This document shows, piece by piece, positions 34,170 to 43,687 of a stretch of 64,000 nucleotides of DNA. The notes under the pieces were generated by a model that saw only the letters and a program-made list of their open reading frames with translations, did no database searches and had not been told where the DNA came from. Source of the DNA: Agarivorans albus (GTDB lineage Bacteria; Pseudomonadota; Gammaproteobacteria; Enterobacterales; Celerinatantimonadaceae); NCBI RefSeq assembly GCF_019670105.1, contig NZ_AP023032.1, positions 4,224,001 to 4,288,000 of the forward strand, given 5' to 3'. Position 1 is the stretch's first letter. Every line of letters begins with the position of its first letter. A program made the position numbers and the translations under genes.

Positions 34170-36197
34170 TTACTTCAATATAAAACGTTTTAACATAGTT
34201 TCTATATCATTTACCTGTTGTTGTAGCGCTTGGCTAGATTGAGCAACTCGCTCTATTTGCTCAAAATTATCCTCTGCTACCTCGGCAATCACATTCACAT
34301 TACGCGTTACTTCGCTTGCAACATGATGTTGCTCTTGTGCGGCCACACTAATTTGATCGGTCATCTCGCGCATTTGGCTCATATCGGTGCGAATTGTCAT
34401 GATCGCTTCACGAGATTTCTCAGCCAGATCTTTTGACTGGCTCATTTGTTCGCGACTAGCGGCCATTGCATCAAATACTTGGGTTGATTCGCGTTGCAAG
34501 GTAGTAATCATTGCCCGCACTGACTCGGTGCTTTTGGTGGTTTGGCTAGCTAGGCTGCGCACTTCATCAGCAACCACCGCAAAACCTCTACCTTGCTCAC
34601 CGGCACGGGCCGCTTCAATGGCCGCATTTAAGGCTAGCAGGTTGGTTTTCTCAGCAATACCATCGATCACTTCGATAATAGAACCAATTTGTTTACTGGC
34701 GTCTGCTAGCTTATCCACTTGGCCAGAAGTGCTCTGCAAGGCATCATCTAAACTATCGATCATCTCGATATTTTGATTCATTACCTGCTGGCCTTGATCA
34801 ATGTTGTTCTCAACAGACATCGACAACTCGCGGCTACTTTCGGTGTTTGAAGCCACTTCTTTAATTGCCGACTCCATTTCAGTCACGGCTGTTGCTACGC
34901 TACTCAGTTCAGCTGTTTGCTTATCAAGCTTGGTTTTTACCACGCTTGAAGCTTCGTTATTTTTAACCGATACATCGCTAAGTTGGTGAGCTGCACTTTG
35001 AATTTGGCTAAACACCTCACGAGCTTGTTCAATCATTCGGTTAATGGCTGCCACCAGCACCGCAAATTCGCCAGAGTATTTACCATTCATGCTTTGGCTA
35101 TAGTCACCCTCAGCCAATCGTAGAATGTGAGATTGGGTATGCTCTAGAGGTTTACGAATCAAACTCGCTAACCAGTAAGCAACGGCAATAGCAAAAATAA
35201 TCACCAAAGGCACAACAATCGCGGTGATTGAGCGCGCATTAAGAATTAAACTTCGGCCCTGCTCGCTGGCCACCTCACTTTGCTGGTTAGCTAAATCAAC
35301 AATCTTAGTAACGGTAGAATCTAAACCAGAAAGCTGACGGTTAATTTCTACAGTTTGGATAGCGATATTAGCAATGGTTTCTTGGCTATCTACATAGCGC
35401 TCTACAATGCCGCTTGGGTCATTCACTTGGCGGTTAAACTCAGCAACCAAGTCCGCAACTTGAGGATCAGCCAAGCCTTCAACTTCATCAATTAATGAAG
35501 AAAAGTCATCGTTAAATACACGGTTGTTATATTGAATCTTCTTAACCAAATCGGCGATTTTTTGCGGGTCGCGAGTATTCACCATGTTTGATAGTAAGAA
35601 CTCCATCAAACCAAAACGGTCCATGACCATGGTGAGAATGTCTTCAATGTATGAATCTTCAGCAGCTGCAGGGCTAGCCACTTTGGTCACAATTCTTTTC
35701 AAATCAGACAAGCGAAATAGAAACTGACTTAAATCATCACGTACTTTTTCGTCTTGCTGCAGGTAAGTATTTTGTAATTGCGCTAATCGCCCACCTTGCG
35801 AGGCCAAGGTGTTTTCTACATTGCTAACGTCATTTAAATACTGTGAAAGCCCATTAATATTAAACTTTTGGGCATGAGCTTCTAACTCCGCCACATGACT
35901 TTCTAGATCATTTAGTGATTCATCGGCTTGGCTATTAATGCTTTGCAGTTCATCTAAGTTGCTGGCATTTTCCAAACTTAACAGCAAGATACCCGCTCGA
36001 AGCGCTTGGCTGCCTACTTGGTTTGCAAGCAACTGGGTTCTTGCACTATTGTCAGTAAGTGTATTGAAACTTGAATTGATTTGCTGAGCCAGCAAAAAAG
36101 CGGCACCACCGCCCATCGCTATCACCAAAGTGAGAACGGCAAACCCTATATATAAACGATGAACAACCGAGATTTGATTGATACTTTTTCCCAACAT
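34170..36197 (-). CDS. Methyl-accepting chemotaxis protein with a long periplasmic sensor
   Basis: The 675-residue protein has a first helix ([19 protein letters not shown]), a helical periplasmic region (about 40-325), and a second helix ([22 protein letters not shown]). A HAMP domain and signalling rod follow, with [40 protein letters not shown]. The sensor is longer than in the other chemoreceptor of this window. There is no C-terminal pentapeptide. No operon partner precedes it; ppx follows. Ligand unknown. Confidence 0.93.
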   Translation of the reverse strand: MLGKSINQISVVHRLYIGFAVLTLVIAMGGGAAFLLAQQINSSFNTLTDNSARTQLLANQVGSQALRAGILLLSLENASNLDELQSINSQADESLNDLESHVAELEAHAQKFNINGLSQYLNDVSNVENTLASQGGRLAQLQNTYLQQDEKVRDDLSQFLFRLSDLKRIVTKVASPAAAEDSYIEDILTMVMDRFGLMEFLLSNMVNTRDPQKIADLVKKIQYNNRVFNDDFSSLIDEVEGLADPQVADLVAEFNRQVNDPSGIVERYVDSQETIANIAIQTVEINRQLSGLDSTVTKIVDLANQQSEVASEQGRSLILNARSITAIVVPLVIIFAIAVAYWLASLIRKPLEHTQSHILRLAEGDYSQSMNGKYSGEFAVLVAAINRMIEQAREVFSQIQSAAHQLSDVSVKNNEASSVVKTKLDKQTAELSSVATAVTEMESAIKEVASNTESSRELSMSVENNIDQGQQVMNQNIEMIDSLDDALQSTSGQVDKLADASKQIGSIIEVIDGIAEKTNLLALNAAIEAARAGEQGRGFAVVADEVRSLASQTTKSTESVRAMITTLQRESTQVFDAMAASREQMSQSKDLAEKSREAIMTIRTDMSQMREMTDQISVAAQEQHHVASEVTRNVNVIAEVAEDNFEQIERVAQSSQALQQQVNDIETMLKRFILK

Positions 36198-36382
36198 GCC
36201 TTGCTACCTTTTCCCAAAAGCTCGCTAATTCCCGTACTAGTAAGACTAGTAAGGATTTTGTTGATTATCTTTTTTAGTCGTTATTGTGCGATGTTCCGCA
36301 CATCAAAAAACTGTAAGCCATTATTAATTTTGGCTTTTTAGCTCATTGTTCGTGCAAAAAAATGCGTAATAAAAGATTAACC

Positions 36383-36414
36383 TGATGTTTGTATTATTTT
36401 TTTATAAAACATCA
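36383..36414. promoter_or_regulatory. Inverted repeat upstream of the phytase-like gene
   Basis: TGATGTTT (36383-36390) and AAACATCA (36407-36414) form a perfect 8-bp inverted repeat around an AT-rich core. It lies just before the AAGGAAG ribosome site. It could be an operator or a leader stem. Confidence 0.35.
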
Positions 36415-36430
36415 TAGCAAGGAAGCAAAC

Positions 36431-37696
36431 ATGAGCCCACGGCTGATTCTCCCCCTCTCTCTACTCTTGTTAACTAGCCCGCAAATATTAGCTAAAGATG
36501 AAGCATCTTCAGCAGCTTTGCCCTATCAAGTGTTAACAAGCATGGAAAATGGCACCGAAATCCGCAATGGTGGATACGGTTCTGCCATGACCGCCCATCC
36601 GCATTTGGCCGATCACTTTTACGCCCTTACCGATCGGGGCCCCAATGCCAAATACCAAGGGCCAGAAGGCAAAGGCAAGATCTTTCCAACACCGGAGTAC
36701 ACACCACGCATTGGTTTATTTAGTTTTACCAATGGTGAGGTAAACCAAGTAAAAGAAATTTTGTTGAAGGACCCAAATGGCAAACTAATTTCTGGCTTAC
36801 CAAACCCCAAAGGCATGGGCGATACCGGTGAAGTAGCCTACGCTAACGACAAGTCGGTACTAGAAGCTGATCCTTTTGGTTTAGATAGCGAAGGCTTAGT
36901 TGCCTTAAAAGATGGCAGCTTTTGGGTGAGTGATGAATACGGTCCGCATATTGTTCATTACAGTGCCACTGGTGTAGAACTGGAGCGTATTAATCCCTTT
37001 GGCACCGGAACTGGAGGCAGAAAGCTACCAGCGGTATTGGCGAATCGTCGTGCTAATCGCGGAATGGAAGGCTTGGCAATTAGCCCAGACGAGAAAGTAT
37101 TGTTTGGCATTATGCAGTCGACACTTTACAACCCAAGTAAAAAAGCTATCAACAACAAAAACCTTACTCGCATCGTAAGCTTTGATATCGCTAGTGGTAA
37201 AACTAAGCAATACCTTTACCAGCAAGAAGCAAATAACCTTTCTAACTCAGAAATTGTCGCCTTAAACCAGCAACAGTTTTTGGTCATAGAACGTGACGGC
37301 GGTTTTGCTGGTGCTAGTGGCAAAAAGCAGGCGAAATACAAACGTATTTATCAAATTGATTTAAGCCAAGCCACCGATGTAAGTGGCGACGTAGACGCCG
37401 ATCTGGGATTAACCTTTGCAGGGAAAACCCTCGAGCAAATGAGCTGGCAAGAACTCGCACAACAAGGGATTAAGCCAGTAACAAAAGCCTTGGTGAATGA
37501 TCTATTGGTAGATTTGCCCAGCCCCTACCCTCACGACAAACTGGAAGGTTTGTGGCTGCGCGCCGACAATCAGCTAGCGGTGCTTAATGATGATGATTTT
37601 GCCGTAGCGGCTAAAGGCGAGCATGTTATCCAAAAGATCCTACCGGCTAATCAAACTATCGATCGCAATACCTTATATCTATTAAAAGGCCGATAG
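36431..37696 (+). CDS. Secreted esterase-like protein of the phytase-like family
   Basis: The protein is about 421 residues. The ATG at 36431 follows AAGGAAG and gives a signal peptide (RLILPLSLLLLTSPQILA-K), so it is preferred over the open frame back to 36389. Motifs include YALTDRGPNAKY, DSEGLVALKDGSFWVSDEYGPHIVHY, NRGMEGLAISPDEK and DKLEGLWLRADNQLAVLNDDDF, the pattern of the phytase-like beta-propeller family. It is probably periplasmic or exported, acting on phosphate esters. Substrate is unproven. It is monocistronic with a hairpin after the stop. Confidence 0.82.
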   Translation: MSPRLILPLSLLLLTSPQILAKDEASSAALPYQVLTSMENGTEIRNGGYGSAMTAHPHLADHFYALTDRGPNAKYQGPEGKGKIFPTPEYTPRIGLFSFTNGEVNQVKEILLKDPNGKLISGLPNPKGMGDTGEVAYANDKSVLEADPFGLDSEGLVALKDGSFWVSDEYGPHIVHYSATGVELERINPFGTGTGGRKLPAVLANRRANRGMEGLAISPDEKVLFGIMQSTLYNPSKKAINNKNLTRIVSFDIASGKTKQYLYQQEANNLSNSEIVALNQQQFLVIERDGGFAGASGKKQAKYKRIYQIDLSQATDVSGDVDADLGLTFAGKTLEQMSWQELAQQGIKPVTKALVNDLLVDLPSPYPHDKLEGLWLRADNQLAVLNDDDFAVAAKGEHVIQKILPANQTIDRNTLYLLKGR

Positions 37697-37704
37697 GCCA
37701 AAGC

Positions 37705-37733
37705 ACCCAGAGTATTTTTATAGTGCTCTGGGT
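37705..37733 (+). terminator. Hairpin terminator after the phytase-like gene
   Basis: ACCCAGAG pairs with CTCTGGGT (8 bp) around a 13-base loop, followed by a weak T-rich stretch. Confidence 0.55.
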
Positions 37734-37818
37734 TCCTTATGTTTAATGCTGGTTTTTTAGCCGAACAGCACCTTCTACAGAACATTCAATTTGTATAAAT
37801 AAAACAGCCATCTACACT

Positions 37819-39012
37819 ATGGGTGTAGCAGAAAGGAATCGCTCGTTAATGGTTGTTGATGGACTCACCTATTTTATTTTAACCACTTTAGTCACCGTGG
37901 TGTCGGCAGTGGTGCTCACCCTTATTCGGGTATTTCATGGGCAAAAAACCGCGCTAGATTGTTGGATTATGGCCTCCTACACTCAAGTGTGTGCCTTGCT
38001 GGTTGTGCTGCTTTCCAGGCAGCCCTCGGCCACGGAGTTGTTGTTACAAAATACCTTATTTGCTGGCTCATTTCTGCTTATCGTTGCGGGTCATCACCAT
38101 TACTTAAAACAGCGCTTTAACCGCAACTTTCTGTCGATAGCGCTGTTATTGTATTGCGCACTGATGTTTTATTTCATCTCGATTGAGCCTTCTAGCCAAT
38201 CTCGTATTACCTTATTCTCCAGCACCCTTGCACTATGCTGTTTCTACTGCGCCTATCTGTATTTTCGCTATTGGCGACAGCAACACAATCATGCCTTGTG
38301 GCTGGTCATTGGCTTGTACTTATTCTTTGGTACTTGTTTACTGCTCAGGGTTTACATCACCATGCAACATACGCCGCAAAACCAGGGTTTATTGCTTGGC
38401 GTGCCTACCTTGCTCTCGTTAGCCATATTCGCCGGAAACGCACTGCAAACTTACGTGTTCTACTTTTTACTGCATTGGCGGCAAATCATTCAATTAGAAC
38501 AGCTCGCCAATTACGATATCACCGGTGCTATGCGCCGCAGCTACTTTTTAAAACAACTAGAAAAAATGACCAAACGCGCGCAGTTTTCTGGTGGTGAAAT
38601 TAGCGTTGTGTTTATCGATTTAGACCGTTTTAAAAGCATTAACGATGACTACGGCCACGACAACGGTGACTTAGCCTTAATGCATTTTTCAGAGATAGCC
38701 CTAGACAACCTGCGTGTAGGCGATTTATTTGGCCGTTTTGGTGGCGAGGAGTTTGTAATAGCGCTGAACGGAGCTAACGCGCAGCAAGCTAATGCACTAG
38801 CAAATCGGATCCGCATTCAACTCAATCAGCAAGCGCTAAAAACCAGCAAGGGTAAGCTCTACATGAGTGCCAGCTTTGGCGTAGCGTCAAACTTAAAAAC
38901 TCAAGATTTATCAAAACTTATTAAACAAGCCGATGAAGCAATGTACCAAGCCAAACGCCAGGGCGGAAACAAGGTCAAGGTGTACGCTCTAAATGAAAGC
39001 ACCAGCAGTTAG
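37819..39012 (+). CDS. Membrane diguanylate cyclase (GGEEF)
   Basis: The 397-residue protein has about seven hydrophobic helices in residues 10-225, then a GGDEF domain. The metal site is VVFIDLDRFKSINDDYGHDNGD and the active loop is GGEEF. An inhibitory I-site RVGD sits exactly five residues before it. The usual DxLTGLxNRR start of the domain is replaced by YDITGAMRRSYFL, a mild divergence. It should make cyclic di-GMP and be feedback-inhibited. The membrane part is not a sensor family I can name. An HD-GYP gene for the opposing reaction lies 1.4 kb downstream. Confidence 0.9.
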   Translation: MGVAERNRSLMVVDGLTYFILTTLVTVVSAVVLTLIRVFHGQKTALDCWIMASYTQVCALLVVLLSRQPSATELLLQNTLFAGSFLLIVAGHHHYLKQRFNRNFLSIALLLYCALMFYFISIEPSSQSRITLFSSTLALCCFYCAYLYFRYWRQQHNHALWLVIGLYLFFGTCLLLRVYITMQHTPQNQGLLLGVPTLLSLAIFAGNALQTYVFYFLLHWRQIIQLEQLANYDITGAMRRSYFLKQLEKMTKRAQFSGGEISVVFIDLDRFKSINDDYGHDNGDLALMHFSEIALDNLRVGDLFGRFGGEEFVIALNGANAQQANALANRIRIQLNQQALKTSKGKLYMSASFGVASNLKTQDLSKLIKQADEAMYQAKRQGGNKVKVYALNESTSS

Positions 39013-39133
39013 TTGAAATATTTCACTACTTTGGCTTACCAATTCCACTTTACCCGCTAAGCATTTCGCCATACTCTTTAGCAAAACCTAGATAGCGCGA
39101 CTATCTTAGCTAATCATGCAACAAGGAAAAATA

Positions 39134-40348
39134 ATGACCATAGGGGTAGGTGGCAGCTCAGCCAGCGAACAGTTGGCTACATTAAGCAATATGTGTAGCG
39201 ACACAAGTGGAATTAGTAAGGCCGAGTACCAACAGCGCCAGCAACGAGCATGTGAGTTAATGCAGCAACAAGGCATAAGCGCTATTTACTTAAACGCCGG
39301 TACTAACTTGTATTATTTCACTGGATTAAAGTGGGGTGCCAGCGAGCGTATGGTAGGAGCGCTATTAACCGCCGATGGTCAATTACGCTATATTGCTCCG
39401 TGTTTTGAGCAAGACTCTTTAAACGACTTCATGCTTATTGATGCCCCCTTCCATGGCTGGCATGAACACCAAAGCCCTTATCTGTTATTTTCAAAACTAT
39501 GTTTAGATTTAAAACTAAGCGGCACCATTGCAGTCGACCCTAGTGCGGCGTTCTTTTTAGTAGACGGCCTGATTAAAGCGAACCCTAATTTAAACTTTGT
39601 AAATGGTGATGTAGTCACTCAAGCTTGCCGCGCCATAAAATCAGCCGCCGAAATTGCCTTATTGCAACAAGCCAAAGGCATGACCTTGGCGGTACAAAAA
39701 GCTGCGGCTAAAATTTTGCGCCCTGGTATTAGTACTAGCGAAGTGACCGAGTTTATCCACCAAGCCCACCAAAAGGTAGGCGCTAGCGGATCGTCTTTTT
39801 GTATTGTGTTATTTGGCTTAGCAAGCTCATTTCCACATGGCGTAAAAGAGCCGCAAATCTTGCAAGAAAACGATTGGGTACTCATTGATACCGGCTGCCT
39901 ATTGCACGGTTATAACTCTGACATAACCCGCAGCTACGCTTACGGTGAAGCCACTGAACAACAACGTAAAGCTTGGCAAAGCGAACATAAAGCGCAACAG
40001 GCCGCTTTTAATGCGGCGCAACTAGGTGCTAGCTGCGCCAGTGTAGATGCTGCAGCTCGCCAATCGCTAGAAGCAGATGGCTATGGGCCAGAATATGCTT
40101 TACCTGGCTTACCGCATCGCACAGGGCACGGTTGTGGCCTAGATATTCACGAAGGGCCTTATTTAGTAGCAGGCGATGAAACCCTGTTAGCCCCTGGCAT
40201 GGTGTTTAGTAACGAGCCAATGTTGGTGATACCCGAACACTTTGGCGTTCGCTTAGAAGATCATTTTTATATCGGCGAGTCAGGGCCGGTTTGGTTCACC
40301 CAACCAAGCCCAAGCATTGATGACCCTTTTGGCTACCAAACAGCTTAA
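39134..40348 (+). CDS. M24-family aminopeptidase P-like metallopeptidase
   Basis: The protein is about 404 residues. Metal-ligand segments are VLIDTGCLLHGYNSDITRSYAYG (two Asp), PHRTGHGCGLDIHE (His), FSNEPMLVIPEHFG (Glu) and VRLEDHFYI (Glu), the complete M24 set. The N-terminal half is a creatinase/prolidase-like domain. It probably cleaves Xaa-Pro dipeptides or peptides. AAGGAA seven bases before the ATG at 39134 favours that start over one at 39116. The next gene is convergent after only 31 bp. Confidence 0.9.
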   Translation: MTIGVGGSSASEQLATLSNMCSDTSGISKAEYQQRQQRACELMQQQGISAIYLNAGTNLYYFTGLKWGASERMVGALLTADGQLRYIAPCFEQDSLNDFMLIDAPFHGWHEHQSPYLLFSKLCLDLKLSGTIAVDPSAAFFLVDGLIKANPNLNFVNGDVVTQACRAIKSAAEIALLQQAKGMTLAVQKAAAKILRPGISTSEVTEFIHQAHQKVGASGSSFCIVLFGLASSFPHGVKEPQILQENDWVLIDTGCLLHGYNSDITRSYAYGEATEQQRKAWQSEHKAQQAAFNAAQLGASCASVDAAARQSLEADGYGPEYALPGLPHRTGHGCGLDIHEGPYLVAGDETLLAPGMVFSNEPMLVIPEHFGVRLEDHFYIGESGPVWFTQPSPSIDDPFGYQTA

Positions 40349-40379
40349 ATAGCGCTACCAATAAACCAAGCAGCTTACC

Positions 40380-41999
40380 TTAGCCACTTTTAGTTTTCGG
40401 GCTAGGGTGGCTGTTACGAAAATCAGCTTCCAAAAAATTAAACATTTTGACTAGGTAGGGATCAAAAGCTTTCCCGCTCAAGTCGTTAATAATCTCCTTC
40501 GACTTCTCAAAGGAAAAAGCCGGTTTATAGGGCCGCTCCGACATTAAGGCATCAAAACAATCCACTAAACTAACGATTCTTGCCTCAATCGGAATCTCTT
40601 CACCGGCAATATTTTGCGGGTAGCCTTGCCCATCCCAGCGCTCATGGTGACCACGTACAATGTTTTCAGCTACTGGGCTTAACTCAAATTCTCTTAATAG
40701 TTGATAGCCATTGTCCACGTGTTGCTTCATCACTTCCCACTCTTGCGCATCAAGCTTGCCCGGTTTGCCAAGAATCGCGTCGGGAGTAGAGATTTTGCCA
40801 ATGTCATGCAAAGAGGCAAATTGATGAATATCCTCAACCAGCTGCTTATCTAAACCAACATGCTCCGCCATAAGCCGAGAATAATCGGCCACCCGTTGCA
40901 CATGGCTACCGGTTACCGCGTCGTCATTCTCATGCAAGCGCTCTAACATTTCGGTTACCCCTTCTAGCACCTTATGCATTTTGGCTTTTTGCAGGCGTTC
41001 TTCTATCCGGTTTTGCAAATGTTGGTAGGAATAGCATCCAACCAAGCACACCAAGCTCGCCACAAGCAAAGCGACCCACCATTGGTAGCTCCTTGTTAAC
41101 ACGCCAAAATTAGAGATAGGCTGGGTTAAATGTGGTAAATAATTATGTTGGTAAGCCACAATAAGTTGTGCGCCCATCATTACCGGCTGAACGGGGCTAT
41201 CTAGGTTTATTTCTGCGGCTAAACTATCGTCGAAATAAACCCGCTGGTGGGCCAAGCGCTGAACTTGAGATTCAATGAAAAGATCGTCACAACTCAACTC
41301 TGCACAATATAAACTCGCCGAATTTGGGTGGGCCAAAAACTGTTGCCGCTCATCTACAATGTAAAACCTTAGCTGCTCGGGTAACAAGCTAGCTAACTGT
41401 CTAAGCTCTTGTTTCACATCGTAATTAAACATCAAACTACCTAGATATTGGCCGCTATCTAAATGCCTTATCTTTTGCGCAATGCGCATCACCGGTCGAT
41501 AAGGCCGCTCAATCACCCCATAATCAACGTTTAAATCCACCGGAGACAAGTAGCTATTGCCAATAGCAGTGCTACTTAATTGCTTAAAATAGTAGCGCTG
41601 AGATTTGTCCTGCAGCTCTATATTGCTTAAACGCACTGGCACACCTGCGCGATTCACCAGCTTGAATACCTCTTGCCCTTCGGGATTAAACAAACGCGTT
41701 TGCACCACGGTTGGTTTACTTTGCATTAGCTTACTAAGCAACTCCGCGACAACCTCATAGTTGCCACTATCTAACGCTTTGAGCACCATCGAAAGTTCGG
41801 CAAAGTATTCTAGCTCTTGGCGGTGTTGCGTTTCGGTATGCTTAATTAAGGCAGCAACGGCGGCAGCGCGCTTAGCGACACTGCTGGAAAGCTGATTCAC
41901 CGCAGCGTTATGTTGGCTCAGCAAGCTCATGCTGGTTAAGCCCATAACGACCCCAATAAATAAGGCACTGGCAATAAGATAAAGACTTAAGCGAGACAT
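40380..41999 (-). CDS. HD-GYP domain protein with periplasmic sensor
   Basis: The 539-residue protein has an N-terminal helix (LIASALFIGVVMGLTSMSLL), a large periplasmic sensor with dCache-like sequence (RYYFKQLSSTAIGNSYLSP), and a second helix near 310-325. The HD-GYP phosphodiesterase domain has FASLHDIGKIS (HD), HHERWDGQGYP (GYP) and DCFDALMSERPYKP. It should degrade cyclic di-GMP and opposes the diguanylate cyclase nearby. No HAMP was recognised. A TCCTCC-complement ribosome site lies just upstream of the ATG. Confidence 0.9.
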   Translation of the reverse strand: MSRLSLYLIASALFIGVVMGLTSMSLLSQHNAAVNQLSSSVAKRAAAVAALIKHTETQHRQELEYFAELSMVLKALDSGNYEVVAELLSKLMQSKPTVVQTRLFNPEGQEVFKLVNRAGVPVRLSNIELQDKSQRYYFKQLSSTAIGNSYLSPVDLNVDYGVIERPYRPVMRIAQKIRHLDSGQYLGSLMFNYDVKQELRQLASLLPEQLRFYIVDERQQFLAHPNSASLYCAELSCDDLFIESQVQRLAHQRVYFDDSLAAEINLDSPVQPVMMGAQLIVAYQHNYLPHLTQPISNFGVLTRSYQWWVALLVASLVCLVGCYSYQHLQNRIEERLQKAKMHKVLEGVTEMLERLHENDDAVTGSHVQRVADYSRLMAEHVGLDKQLVEDIHQFASLHDIGKISTPDAILGKPGKLDAQEWEVMKQHVDNGYQLLREFELSPVAENIVRGHHERWDGQGYPQNIAGEEIPIEARIVSLVDCFDALMSERPYKPAFSFEKSKEIINDLSGKAFDPYLVKMFNFLEADFRNSHPSPKTKSG

Positions 42000-42152
42000 A
42001 ATATTCCCTCCTACAACTCTTTAAACTATGGTTAATTTTTATACAAACCACCAGCAATTGATAAATTTATATTTAATTTTTCAGTTTTTTTACAAATACA
42101 ATTAATTGCCGCTGCAGTAAGCTAAGTTTTTTGGCGCTAAAAGGATCCCGCT

Positions 42153-42683
42153 ATGCAACAGCAAAGCCTACTAAAATGGCATTGTTTTGAGGTAACTCGC
42201 GAGCAACAACGTCTGCCTAATCAACAGCAAAAAACCATCACCACACTTCGCCACCCTGGTGCAGTGGTAGTGCTAGCGATTAATGATGCGGGCAATATTA
42301 TTATGGAGCGCCAGTATCGCACTGCCATTCAAGACTGGTTGGTGGAACTCCCTGCTGGCACCATAGAGGCCGATGAACAAAACGAGGATGGAATACTAGC
42401 CTGTGCTAAACGCGAGCTACAGGAAGAAGTTAATCTCGTCGCCGAGCAATGGCACAGCCTAGGTAAACTATATCCGGCGCCGGGCTTTTGTGACGAGATA
42501 CAGTATTTGTTTTTAGCCAAGCAGCTTTCGCATCAAGCAGGTCAATGCGACGAAGATGAGTTTATTGAAGTATTTGAAATGAGCAGTGCAGAGTTTGAAA
42601 AAGGCATCGTTAATGGAACCATCAACGATGCCAAAACCATTGCTTGTTATAGCCGCGCTAAGCTTGCGGGTTTACTCGACTAA
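42153..42683 (+). CDS. Nudix hydrolase (ADP-ribose pyrophosphatase-like)
   Basis: The 176-residue protein has VELPAGTIEADEQNEDGILACAKRELQEEVNL shown here by its parts: AGTIEADE, then RELQEEV. This is a Nudix box with about four extra residues between the two halves. The N-terminal beta-strands (GAVVVLAINDAGNIIMERQYR) and the LYPAPGFCDE segment after the box resemble ADP-ribose pyrophosphatases. It cleaves nucleoside diphosphate-linked compounds; the exact substrate is open. Its stop overlaps the convergent PACE gene by 4 bp. Confidence 0.85.
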   Translation: MQQQSLLKWHCFEVTREQQRLPNQQQKTITTLRHPGAVVVLAINDAGNIIMERQYRTAIQDWLVELPAGTIEADEQNEDGILACAKRELQEEVNLVAEQWHSLGKLYPAPGFCDEIQYLFLAKQLSHQAGQCDEDEFIEVFEMSSAEFEKGIVNGTINDAKTIACYSRAKLAGLLD

Positions 42684-43117
42684 ACGCTGGTAAGCAGTTT
42701 ACTGGCTTTGTTAATTGGAAATAACTTGTCATACGCCAGGTTATAAAAGTATGCAAAAAACAAGTAATAGATGATCATGGCTGCGTCCATAATCAGCGCA
42801 TCTAGCAAACTAACATTTAGCCACCAAGCCATTACTGGAATAGTGATAACTAACAAACCTAACTCAAAACCAAAGGCATGAAATATGCGCTGCTTTTGGC
42901 TTTTATCGCTATGCCCTTGGCGTTTAAATAAAAAATTATCAAACCAGCGATTGTAAAAATAGTTCCACGCTGTAGCGATAACGGAAAAAAACAAACCCAT
43001 CGCGCCAGAATGCATTGGGTCTACCCCAAATAGCACAGCCAGCAAAGGCATAGCTCCCAATAGGCCAACTAACTCAAAACCTACGGCATGGCGAATTCTA
43101 TCGGATGTTTGTCTCAT
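42680..43117 (-). CDS. PACE-family (AceI-like) efflux transporter
   Basis: The 145-residue protein has four helices in two tandem repeats: RIRHAVGFELVGLLGAMPLLAVL and RIFHAFGFELGLLVITIPVMAWW, each with the conserved Glu-containing FE-L pattern. This is the bacterial transmembrane pair (PACE) architecture for export of biocides or polyamines such as chlorhexidine and short diamines. It is divergent from an XRE regulator with a 98-bp gap. Confidence 0.92.
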   Translation of the reverse strand: MRQTSDRIRHAVGFELVGLLGAMPLLAVLFGVDPMHSGAMGLFFSVIATAWNYFYNRWFDNFLFKRQGHSDKSQKQRIFHAFGFELGLLVITIPVMAWWLNVSLLDALIMDAAMIIYYLFFAYFYNLAYDKLFPINKASKLLTSV

Positions 43118-43215
43118 GCTTTTCTCCAGTTCGATTCAATAAGGCTATTTTATCGGTATACGATTCCCTATACTGGAACAGAATGCATCGTATTTTCCGC
43201 AAACAGGGAAAAGTT

Positions 43216-43644
43216 ATGGACAACTCTGATTTAGACAGCATCGCCACTGGCAGTTTTGAATTTAAAGATATAAACGAGCGCGAGTATCGCTTTATGCAAA
43301 TCGACCGCATCGAGTCATTACTAGCCTATTGCAAACTTAACCGTAACCAACTAGCCAAGCTAAGCGGCATTTCAAAAAGCGCCCTTTACAACAAGCTAGA
43401 TAAAGACGGCAACGCTAACTTTAGCCAGATTGAATTGTTTAAAATTGCCAAAGCGTTAGATCTGAGTGTGGTGTACTTATTGCCGCTATCTCAACATGAG
43501 CGTGATTTAGTGAAAGGGCCACCAATTCCAGCCAGCAGCCTGCGCTTTGTTGACGATATGCTGGGTGCGCGGCGCGACGATATAGAGTTTTTACACGGCG
43601 TGCATAAGCTGTTTAAGGAATACATTCAACAACGTAAAAACTAG
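43216..43644 (+). CDS. XRE-type helix-turn-helix regulator
   Basis: The protein is about 142 residues. The ATG at 43216 follows AGGGAAAAG and is preferred over longer open frames. The HTH is RIESLLAYCKLNRNQLAKLSGISKSALYNKLDKDGNANFSQIELFKIAKAL at residues about 32-80, given here for orientation by its core NQLAKLSGISKSALYNKL. The C-terminal part is short and helical. It is divergent from the PACE exporter, so it may control that gene. The shared gap holds TATACT and GTATAC elements near 43150-43175 that could be promoter or operator. Confidence 0.82.
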   Translation: MDNSDLDSIATGSFEFKDINEREYRFMQIDRIESLLAYCKLNRNQLAKLSGISKSALYNKLDKDGNANFSQIELFKIAKALDLSVVYLLPLSQHERDLVKGPPIPASSLRFVDDMLGARRDDIEFLHGVHKLFKEYIQQRKN

Positions 43645-43687
43645 CCAATTGTGAAATATTTAAGAATTGGAGCGCTAAGTATCAGAT

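Noticed and set aside
36235-36253. Tandem ACTAGTAAG duplication upstream of the second chemoreceptor
   Set aside because: Two short copies only, with no promoter match. It may be chance, and no sigma-28 site was found there.
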